A stretch of 5,737 nucleotides of DNA from the NCBI GenBank assembly GCA_003519485.1, contig DOWQ01000789.1, forward strand, positions 1-5,737, read 5' to 3'. Below the pieces are notes generated by a model. The model had not been told where the DNA came from. It did no database searches and saw nothing but the letters and a program-made list of their open reading frames with translations. Positions within the stretch are counted from its first letter, which is position 1. Every line of letters starts with the position of its first letter. Of this stretch, positions 1 through 4,870 are shown in pieces. The position numbers and the translations under genes were made by a program. Origin of the DNA: Streptomyces sp. (GTDB lineage: Bacteria > Actinomycetota > Actinomycetes > Streptomycetales > Streptomycetaceae).

Positions 1-7
1 AGGAAGG
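1..7 (+). promoter_or_regulatory. Ribosome binding site of the pdxA2-like gene
   Basis: AGGAAGG lies 11 nt before the GTG at 19 and is the only purine-rich anti-16S match in the visible leader. It supports the GTG start, although the spacing is slightly long. The promoter, if there is one here, lies outside the window, and this gene may be internal to an operon. Confidence 0.55.
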
Positions 8-18
8 TAGGACATACC

Positions 19-1056
19 GTGACCCGTCCCGTCCTCGTCGTCACACTCGGTGACCCCGTCGGCATCGGCCCGGAGATCACCGCACGCACGCTCGCCGAGG
101 TCGCCGGCCGGAGCGACCACCACGGCGTCGCCGTGGGCGACGCCGAAGCCCTGCGCCGCGGTGCCGCGGCAGCGGGCCTCGACGTCGAGGTGCGGGAAGT
201 GAGCGGCTTCGACGCCGAACCCGCGGGCCCCGGCGTCATCGATATCCTGGACACCGGCGTGCTCGGCGGTGACGTACCCGACTGGGGCACGGTCGACGCC
301 CGCGCAGGGCGGGCCGCCGTCACAGCGATCGAGGTGGCGACGAAGGCCGCGCTGGACGGCTCCGTGGCCGGTGTCGTGACCGGGCCGATCAACAAGGAAG
401 CGATCTGGCAGGCCGGTTCGAAGCACCTCGGCCACACCGAGATGCTCGGCGAGCTGACCGGCGTGACCCGCCAGGACACGATGTTCGTCGTGCGCAACAC
501 CGCCGTCGAGGGGCATCACCTCCGGATTTTCTTCACCACCCGGCATGTGGCGCTGCGCAAGGCGCTGGACCAGCTCACCAAGGACCGGATCGGGCATTCG
601 ATCCGGGAGGCGGTCACGGCGCTGCGCGTCTTCGGTACGGAGCAGCCCCGGCTCGCCGTCGCCGCGGTCAATCCGCACGGCGGGGAGAACGGCGCCTTCG
701 GCGACGAGGAGATCGTCCACATCGCGCCGGCCTGCGAGGAGGCCCGGGCCGCGGGCCTGGACGTGACCGGCCCGGTGCCGGCCGACTCGGTCTTCCACCA
801 GGGCCTGACCGGGCGGTTCGACGGCGTGCTGTCCCACTTCCACGACCAGGGCCACATCCCCGCGAAGACCTACGACTTCGACGGCACCATCTCGGTCACC
901 GTCGGCCTGCCGATCCTGCGCACCTCGGTCGACCACGGCACCGCGTTCGACATCGCAGGGACGGGGCGCGCCCACCACGGCACGATGCTCTCGGCCTATC
1001 TCGCGGCGGTCGACTACAGCCCCTTCGCACCGCTCATCCGCAAGACGTACGGCTGA
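19..1056 (+). CDS. pdxA2: PdxA2-type 4-phospho-acid-sugar dehydrogenase (4-hydroxythreonine-4-phosphate dehydrogenase family)
   Basis: A 345-residue cytosolic NAD-dependent, metal-dependent oxidative decarboxylase of the PdxA family, full length for the family (about 330 aa). Visible motifs are GDPVGIGPE (residues 11-19), VTGPINKEA (120-128), GHTEML (138-143), TTRHVALR (173-180), NPHGGENG (218-225), HDQGHIPAK (275-283) and DHGTAFDIAGTG (305-316). The three metal-binding histidines expected from PdxA structures are H176, H220 and H275. The HDQGHIPAK form resembles the PdxA2 branch, which oxidises D-threonate or D-erythronate 4-phosphate to dihydroxyacetone phosphate, rather than true PdxA. Actinobacteria normally make pyridoxal phosphate with PdxS/PdxT, which also argues against a B6 role. 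The adjacent DeoR gene fits sugar catabolism. The usual partner, a DUF1537-type acid-sugar kinase, is not visible and could lie upstream. The exact substrate is inferred. GTG start chosen because of the upstream AGGAAGG and the family-typical N-terminus. Confidence 0.9.
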   Translation: MTRPVLVVTLGDPVGIGPEITARTLAEVAGRSDHHGVAVGDAEALRRGAAAAGLDVEVREVSGFDAEPAGPGVIDILDTGVLGGDVPDWGTVDARAGRAAVTAIEVATKAALDGSVAGVVTGPINKEAIWQAGSKHLGHTEMLGELTGVTRQDTMFVVRNTAVEGHHLRIFFTTRHVALRKALDQLTKDRIGHSIREAVTALRVFGTEQPRLAVAAVNPHGGENGAFGDEEIVHIAPACEEARAAGLDVTGPVPADSVFHQGLTGRFDGVLSHFHDQGHIPAKTYDFDGTISVTVGLPILRTSVDHGTAFDIAGTGRAHHGTMLSAYLAAVDYSPFAPLIRKTYG

Positions 1057-1063
1057 CGGGTCC

Positions 1064-1903
1064 GTGGTGGAAGAGACGGAGACAGGGACAGGGCAGCGCG
1101 GGGTCCGGCGCAACACGCGGCAGCGGCACGAGCAGTTGCTCCGGTTGCTGCGTGAGGGCACGACCCAGGTCGAGCGGCTGGCCGCCGCGCTGTCGGTGTC
1201 GCCCTCCACGGTCCGGCGCGATCTGGGGCGGCTCACCCGGGACCGGAAAGTGGCGAGGACGTACGGTGGCGCGGTCGTTCCCGAGGCGTTCCACGAGCGG
1301 CCGGTCGGGGAGAGCGCGCTGGTGCGCCGCCGGGCGAAGGCCTCGATCGCCGCTGCCGCGCTGGACCTGGTGCCGGACGCGGGCGCGATATTCGTGGACG
1401 CCGGGACGACGTGCGCGGCTCTCGCCCGGCGGCTGGCCGAGGGCGAGGGGGCCGGTGAGCGCAGTCTCGTCGTGACCCGCGGCCTGGAGACCGCGGCGGT
1501 GCTCGCCGAGTCGCCGCGGATCGACGTGGTGATGCTGGGCGGCCGGGTCCGGCCGCTCAGCCACGGACTGGTCGGTCCGCTCACGGATCTGGCTCTCGAC
1601 CGGCTTTCGTTCGCGGTGGCGTTCCTCGGCGCGGATGCTGTGGACCCGCACCGGGGGATCGGTGAACCGACGCTCGAGGAGACGGTGGTGAAGGAGCGGG
1701 TGGCCGCGCGCGCCCAGCGCGTGGTCGTCCTGGCGGACTCGACCAAGCTCGAGGTGGACGACGCGCCCGCCTGGGCCGGGCTGCCGGCGGGATGGACCCT
1801 GGTGACGGACGGCGACGCGCCGGACAGCCTGGCGGAGAAGTGCGCGACGGCGGGCGTCACGCTGCTCCGGGCGGCCGACGAAACGGAACCGGAACCGGCC
1901 TGA
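1064..1903 (+). CDS. DeoR-family transcriptional regulator of sugar catabolism
   Basis: A 279-residue repressor-type protein. An N-terminal winged helix-turn-helix spans about residues 20-70, with the recognition region SVSPSTVRRDLGRL (44-57) and the wing ending in ARTYGGAV. The C-terminal sugar-phosphate-binding (DeoRC) domain follows, with DAGTTCAAL (112-120), VVTRGLETA (136-144), MLGGRVRP (157-164), FLGADAV (187-193), the conserved stretch TLEETVVKERVAARAQRVVV (203-222) and ADSTKL (224-229). Length is normal for the family (about 255-280). It begins 7 nt after the pdxA2-like stop with only a weak Shine-Dalgarno, so translational coupling is likely. A second GTG at 1067 is an equally possible start. 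By family precedent it should repress its own operon and respond to a phosphorylated sugar intermediate, but no operator can be assigned because the operon start is outside the window. The C-terminal tail is a Glu/Pro-rich ETEPEPA. Confidence 0.92.
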   Translation: MVEETETGTGQRGVRRNTRQRHEQLLRLLREGTTQVERLAAALSVSPSTVRRDLGRLTRDRKVARTYGGAVVPEAFHERPVGESALVRRRAKASIAAAALDLVPDAGAIFVDAGTTCAALARRLAEGEGAGERSLVVTRGLETAAVLAESPRIDVVMLGGRVRPLSHGLVGPLTDLALDRLSFAVAFLGADAVDPHRGIGEPTLEETVVKERVAARAQRVVVLADSTKLEVDDAPAWAGLPAGWTLVTDGDAPDSLAEKCATAGVTLLRAADETEPEPA

Positions 1904-1968
1904 CGGCCACCCGCACTCCCGGGAGGGGGCGTTGCCGCCCGCAGCGCCGCCGAGAGGAGAAGCCGACG

Positions 1969-1999
1969 GGGCAGTCGCACGGTGCTCGTGCGACTGCCC
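1969..1999 (+). terminator. Strong hairpin terminator after the DeoR gene
   Basis: GGGCAGTCGCAC (1969-1980) and GTGCGACTGCCC (1988-1999) form a perfect 12-bp stem, closed by one further G-C pair (1981/1987) around a 5-nt loop. It sits 65 nt after the DeoR stop and 143 nt beyond the convergent EamA stop. There is no real U-tract, only TTT at 2007-2009, which is common for Streptomyces terminators. It may act on both strands. A stem this strong is clear; the terminator role is inferred from position. Confidence 0.75.
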
Positions 2000-2142
2000 G
2001 CGGCGATTTCGGGGGACGTGCGCCCGTGACGGGCCGACCGATACCGACCACTCGTGCGCGCTGCTTTGAAGTGCAGCGGCTCGGGAAGGGCAGCCACCGT
2101 GCTGTGGGACTGCACCAGCCTTCTCGGCCCTTGCCCTCGGAC

Positions 2143-3156
2143 TCATTTCTCCTCCCATGATGCGGCAACCGAAGCCCGGTGCGGCGAGGCCGATTCGGCC
2201 GCCCCCACCGGGCACGGCCGCGCGTGATCCGGTGCCGGCATGGCCCGGCCCGGCTTCCCCGCCTGTGCCCGGCTTCCCCGCGCCCGGCTCCGCCGTACGA
2301 CGACGACCGCCGCCAGCCCCACGAGCAGCCCGACCGCCGTCCGGGGGCCGAACGGCTCGCCGAACATCAGGGCACCCCAGACGGCAGTGACCGGCGCCAT
2401 CAGAAACATCAGCGTATTGACCTCGGTCACGCCGGAGCGGCGCAACACCAGCCAGTACAGGCCGTAGCCACCGAGGGTCGACAGCACCACGAGCCAGCCG
2501 ACCGCCACCCAGAAGGAGAACTCGGCAGGCGGTGCGGCGGACCCGGCCGCCAGGGCGAGGACGGAGAAGACGACCGCGCTGGTGGCGCAGTGGACGGTCA
2601 GAGACACCATGGGTGCGACCCGGCGGCGGGAACGGCTCTCCAGAAAGGTGGCCGCGACCAGGGAGAGCATCCCGAGGAACGGCACCACGTAGGCCCACCA
2701 GACCACGCCGGAGACGGCCGAGGCGTCGGCCGTGACGACGATGACGACCCCGGCCAGCCCCAGGCACAGACCGAGCCACTGCCTGCCCGATACGTACTGC
2801 CGCAGCAGCGGGCCGGCCAGCGCGCCCGCGACCAGCGGCTGAGTGCCGTCGATCAGCGCGGTCGTGCCGCTGGAGACGCCGAGCTGGATGGCGTAGTACA
2901 CCGTGAGCAGATAGCCGCTCTGTGACAACGCGCCGATCACGGCCTGCCGGGCGGCGTCCCGGGCGGTGAGCCCTCGCCACGACGCCCGGTCGAGGGCGAC
3001 AGCGACGACCACGAGGACGGCGGCGAGCGGCAGGAACCGCCACATCAGTACGGTGACCGCGCCCGCGCTCCCGGCGCCCAGCTTGGCGCCGATGAAGCCG
3101 GAGCTCCAGCAGAGGACGAACGCGCCCGAGAGCAGGAGATTCACGCCGCACCTCAT
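2143..3156 (-). CDS. EamA/DMT-superfamily membrane transporter (probable exporter)
   Basis: A 337-residue inner-membrane protein with about ten hydrophobic segments (roughly residues 5-25, 32-54, 70-90, 97-117, 124-144, 150-170, 182-202, 212-232, 243-265, 270-288), giving the two five-helix EamA repeats of the drug/metabolite transporter superfamily. Family-like features are the WSSGFIGAK stretch in helix 1 (17-25), LGVSSGTTALIDGTQPLVA (92-110) in repeat one, and the matching SGVTEVNTLMFLMAPVTAVW and GEPFG (241-260, 266-270) in repeat two. An approximately 50-residue Arg/Ala/Pro-rich hydrophilic tail follows the last helix. The ATG at 3156 is favoured because GGAGG (3163-3167, minus strand) lies 6 nt upstream. 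The gene is divergent from a TetR regulator, with operator-like repeats in the gap, which implies inducible expression. Substrate is not predictable from sequence; family members export amino acids, metabolites or drugs. Confidence 0.9.
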   Translation of the reverse strand: MRCGVNLLLSGAFVLCWSSGFIGAKLGAGSAGAVTVLMWRFLPLAAVLVVVAVALDRASWRGLTARDAARQAVIGALSQSGYLLTVYYAIQLGVSSGTTALIDGTQPLVAGALAGPLLRQYVSGRQWLGLCLGLAGVVIVVTADASAVSGVVWWAYVVPFLGMLSLVAATFLESRSRRRVAPMVSLTVHCATSAVVFSVLALAAGSAAPPAEFSFWVAVGWLVVLSTLGGYGLYWLVLRRSGVTEVNTLMFLMAPVTAVWGALMFGEPFGPRTAVGLLVGLAAVVVVRRSRARGSRAQAGKPGRAMPAPDHARPCPVGAAESASPHRASVAASWEEK

Positions 3157-3162
3157 GCCGCA

Positions 3163-3167
3163 CCTCC
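3163..3167 (-). promoter_or_regulatory. Ribosome binding site of the EamA gene
   Basis: GGAGG on the minus strand (read as CCTCC on the plus strand) sits 6 nt before the ATG at 3154-3156. It selects this ATG over the internal GTG four codons later. Confidence 0.75.
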
Positions 3168-3168
3168 G

Positions 3169-3187
3169 ACTAAACAGATCGGTATAC
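3169..3187. promoter_or_regulatory. Operator-like site 1 for the TetR regulator
   Basis: ACTAAACAGATCGGTATAC matches site 2 (3198-3216) at 17 of 19 positions in the same orientation, offset by 29 bp. Bases 3171-3186 form an imperfect palindrome with 6 of 8 pairs matching the symmetric form TATACCGATCGGTATA, and GGTATACC (3181-3188) is a perfect 8-bp palindrome. It lies between the EamA candidate -10 box and its Shine-Dalgarno, so bound repressor would sit in the early transcribed leader. Binding by the adjacent TetR is inferred. Confidence 0.65.
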
Positions 3188-3197
3188 CCATGGCTTC

Positions 3198-3203
3198 ACT
3201 ATA
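3198..3203 (-). promoter_or_regulatory. Candidate -10 box of the EamA gene
   Basis: TATAGT on the minus strand is one base from TATAAT. It predicts a start near 3191 and a leader of about 35 nt containing the GGAGG site. No convincing TTGACA-like -35 is seen at 16-18 bp, so an activator or a weak promoter is possible. Confidence 0.45.
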
Positions 3204-3216
3204 CAGACCGGTATAC
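3198..3216. promoter_or_regulatory. Operator-like site 2 for the TetR regulator
   Basis: ACTATACAGACCGGTATAC repeats site 1 with two differences. Bases 3200-3215 are an imperfect palindrome with arms TATAC and GTATA, pairing at 6 of 8 positions. The site covers the minus-strand TATAGT of the EamA gene and most of the plus-strand TATACT of the tetR gene, so a single bound dimer could block both promoters. This placement suits autoregulation plus repression of the divergent exporter. Confidence 0.7.
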
Positions 3217-3217
3217 T
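3212..3217 (+). promoter_or_regulatory. Candidate -10 box of the tetR gene, leaderless start
   Basis: TATACT ends 7 nt before the ATG at 3225, so transcription would begin at or next to the A of the start codon. There is no Shine-Dalgarno ahead of this ATG (TTGGTTGC precedes it). Together these point to a leaderless message, which is frequent in actinobacteria. No clear -35 hexamer is visible. Confidence 0.5.
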
Positions 3218-3224
3218 TGGTTGC

Positions 3225-3815
3225 ATGGCTGAGACAGTGAAACCCCGGCGGATCGCCATGACGCCCGGCGCGCGCCGCGCTCTGGCAGCGGCGGAGCGGC
3301 TCTTCTACGAGCGCGGCATCCATGCCGTCGGTGTGGACCTGATCGCCGCAGAGGCGGGCGTGACCAAGAAGACCCTCTACGACCGCTTCGGCTCCAAGGA
3401 GCAGATCGTCGTGGAGTACCTCGCGGCCCGCGACGAGCGCTGGCGGGCCCGCCTGGCCGACCGCCTCGACGCCGACCGCGCCCCGGCGGACCGCATCCTC
3501 ACCGTCTTCGACGCCTCGAAGTCGTGGATGACGGAGCATGCCTCCAAGGGCTGCAGCATGGTCAACGCCCACGCCGAGATCAGCGACCCGGCGCATCCGG
3601 CGTACGCGGTCATCACCGGCCAGAAGCAGTGGATGCTCATCCTCTTCACGGACCTGGCCCGGGAGTCGGGGGCCGCCGACCCGGACCGCCTGGGCCGGGC
3701 CCTGATGCTCCTCCACGAGGGAGCACTCGTCGCGGACGGCCTGAACATCTTCCCGGACCCGATCACCGGGGCCCGCGAGGAGGCGCGAGAACTGCTGCGC
3801 GGCGCGCACGGCTGA
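3225..3815 (+). CDS. TetR-family transcriptional repressor
   Basis: A 196-residue DNA-binding protein of normal TetR length. The N-terminal helix-turn-helix spans about residues 17-66: AAAERLFYERGIHAVGVDLI leads to AAEAGVTKKTLYDRFGSKEQ, with recognition helix near residues 47-54. The C-terminal ligand-binding and dimerisation domain contains GCSMVNAHAEISDPAHPAY (109-127), a pattern seen in many TetR repressors of small-molecule stress or efflux genes, and LMLLHEGALVA (160-170). It is divergent from an EamA transporter with two operator-like sites between them, so it most likely represses itself and the transporter until an effector binds. The start at 3225 is supported by a -10-like TATACT just upstream, consistent with leaderless translation. 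The effector is unknown; C110 is the only cysteine, so a disulfide switch within one subunit is unlikely. Confidence 0.93.
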   Translation: MAETVKPRRIAMTPGARRALAAAERLFYERGIHAVGVDLIAAEAGVTKKTLYDRFGSKEQIVVEYLAARDERWRARLADRLDADRAPADRILTVFDASKSWMTEHASKGCSMVNAHAEISDPAHPAYAVITGQKQWMLILFTDLARESGAADPDRLGRALMLLHEGALVADGLNIFPDPITGAREEARELLRGAHG

Positions 3816-3850
3816 TCCGGTCCCTGCAGCCGCCGAAAGTCCCCGATACC

Positions 3851-3857
3851 GGGGAGG
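3851..3857 (+). promoter_or_regulatory. Strong Shine-Dalgarno of the frameshifted small gene
   Basis: GGGGAGG stands 5 nt before the ATG at 3863, the best ribosome binding site on the plus strand of this window. TCCCC (3840-3844) is complementary to GGGGA (3851-3855) over a 6-nt loop, so a 5-bp hairpin could partly mask it. The site is strong, yet the open frame it serves stops after nine codons as written. Confidence 0.6.
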
Positions 3858-3862
3858 AAACT

Positions 3863-4080
3863 ATGGGGTCAGCGCCTACAGCGACGACCTGACCGAGACA
3901 TGGAACATGGGCGAGCCGGTCGGCCAGGCGCGGACGGGAACAAGACCGGTTCGGCAAGAAGAACGTCACCCGGGAGGACATCGACCGGGGCTCCCACACC
4001 GCGTTCCCGATCCTCACGGGGTACCCCCGTCCGGCGGCGTCCCTTCCTCCGGCCGGGCGGAGCCCGTGGACATCCGCTGA
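3863..4080 (+). pseudogene. Short frameshifted gene (73 codons if repaired), function unknown
   Basis: As written, the ATG at 3863 opens only nine codons. Protein-like sequence continues in other frames: AYSDDLTETWNMGEPVGQ (3874-3927), then DGNK (3933-3944), then DRFGKKNVTREDIDRG (3944-3991) and SHTAFPILTG (3992-4021), then VPPSGGVPSSGRAEPVDIR (4021-4077) and a TGA at 4078-4080. Each join is repaired by adding one G, at about 3865-3869, 3931-3933, 3943-3945 and 4017-4021. The repaired 73-codon gene has only three codons ending in A or T (ACA, GTA, CCT), which is Streptomyces-like coding, and contains residues (K, N, D, Y, F) rarely produced by chance in GC-rich DNA. The second and third shifts could instead be one inserted base, giving GREQ before DRFG, but that needs three A-ending codons. 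The product is hydrophilic, has no cysteine, signal peptide or membrane segment. I do not recognise its family. Either a recently decayed gene or local sequence errors. Confidence 0.65.
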
Positions 4081-4104
4081 TCGGTGTCCGGAGGCCGGAG
4101 GAGG
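4043..4104. terminator. Large two-part hairpin between convergent units
   Basis: TCCTCCGGCC (4045-4054) pairs perfectly with GGCCGGAGGA (4093-4102), extended outward by a wobble and a C-G pair. Inside it, GGACA (4068-4072) pairs with TGTCC (4085-4089), with further wobble pairs. The stop codon of the frameshifted small gene (4078-4080) lies in the inner loop, and the hairpin begins 7 nt beyond the chelatase stop on the minus strand. A shared bidirectional terminator fits; no U-tract is present. Confidence 0.65.
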
Positions 4105-4111
4105 ACGCGGC

Positions 4112-4870
4112 TCAGGCGCTCAGGGCCATCAGGGGGCGAGCCGTGCGGGACTCGTCGTAGCGGGCCAGCAGCAGCCGGGCCAGTTCGGGAGCCGGGCCGA
4201 GGACGCCGGCCAGGATGTCCGCCCCCGCCTCGCGGGCGCCCGCCGCGATCCGGTCCGGCAGCCGGCCCGGGGCGATGACGTACGGGGCCACCGCCACCCG
4301 GCGGACACCGTCCGCGCGCAGTGCGCGAACGGCGTCCGCCGTGCGGGGAAAGGATGCGGAGGCGAACGCAGGCCGCACGGCGCACCAACCGGTGTGCCGC
4401 CACTCCCGCGCGATTGCTGCGATCACTGCGATCGCCTCCGGGTCGGAGGAGCCCGCCGAGGCCAGCACGACCCCGGTCGAGGCACGGTCGCCGGGGCGTA
4501 TCCCGGCCTCGTACAGCCGCTGTTCGAGGGCTGTGGTCAGAAGGGGGGACGGGCCGAGCACGTCCGCCTGTTCGATCCTGAGCTGCGGCAGCCGGCTGCG
4601 GGCCTCGCGCAGCACCCCCGGGATGTCCGACTTGGCGTGAAAGGCGCGCGTCAGCAGCAGGGGGAGCGCGATGACTTCGCGTACGCCCTCCGCGGCCAGC
4701 CGGTCCAGCAGCCTCGGCACGCTCGGCGCGCAGAAGTCGAGGAAGCCGGTCTCGACGCGCAGCCCCGGCCGCAGCGACCGTACGCGCTCGGCGAGCGCCG
4801 TGACGGTCGCCGCGTGCCGCGGGTCGCGGCTGCCGTGGGCGACGACGAGTAGCACGGGGGACGCGGTCAT
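4112..4870 (-). CDS. cbiX: Sirohydrochlorin chelatase-like protein (CbiX/SirB family)
   Basis: A 252-residue cytosolic class II chelatase that would insert a divalent metal into sirohydrochlorin; with ferrous iron this completes siroheme, the cofactor of sulfite and nitrite reductases. The N-terminal half holds the metal-handling residues: VVAHGSRDP (9-17, H12) and LLLTRAFHAKSDIP (71-84, H78). The C-terminal half is a second copy of the fold in which the first histidine is gone (VVLASAGSSDPEA, 134-146) and the second region reads APYVIAPGRLPDRI (195-208). Length and the N-terminal active site resemble the two-domain SirB type. It overlaps the upstream ABC permease by ATGA, so the two are translationally coupled. 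Streptomyces chelatases of this kind sit at the end of the sulfate-assimilation cluster (recalled, not shown here), favouring siroheme over cobalamin. Iron or cobalt specificity cannot be read from sequence. Confidence 0.85.
   Translation of the reverse strand: MTASPVLLVVAHGSRDPRHAATVTALAERVRSLRPGLRVETGFLDFCAPSVPRLLDRLAAEGVREVIALPLLLTRAFHAKSDIPGVLREARSRLPQLRIEQADVLGPSPLLTTALEQRLYEAGIRPGDRASTGVVLASAGSSDPEAIAVIAAIAREWRHTGWCAVRPAFASASFPRTADAVRALRADGVRRVAVAPYVIAPGRLPDRIAAGAREAGADILAGVLGPAPELARLLLARYDESRTARPLMALSA

Noticed and set aside
1857..2168. 103-codon minus-strand open frame between the DeoR and EamA genes
   Set aside because: It overlaps both flanking genes and the strong terminator hairpin, has a low-complexity Arg/Pro-rich product and no convincing ribosome site.
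2179..2925. 248-codon plus-strand open frame opposite the EamA gene
   Set aside because: The product is rich in D, H, Q, R and G with no domain or hydrophobic pattern. It is the antisense shadow of a well-supported membrane protein.
1034..3163. 709-codon open frame on the minus strand
   Set aside because: It runs antisense to the DeoR gene and through the EamA gene in another frame. The translation is Arg/Gly/Pro-rich low-complexity sequence typical of GC-rich shadow frames, while both overlapped genes have clear domains.
3153..3809. 218-codon minus-strand open frame opposite the TetR gene
   Set aside because: It is antisense to a clear TetR protein and would run through both operator-like sites. 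No family features.
3900..4160. 86-codon plus-strand open frame in the gap after tetR
   Set aside because: Its translation is Arg/Pro/Ser/Thr-rich and begins inside the repaired small gene in a different frame. The repaired gene explains the codon bias far better.
4394..4852. 152-codon plus-strand open frame opposite the chelatase
   Set aside because: Shadow of the chelatase gene; no recognisable domain, and the chelatase motifs on the other strand are clear.
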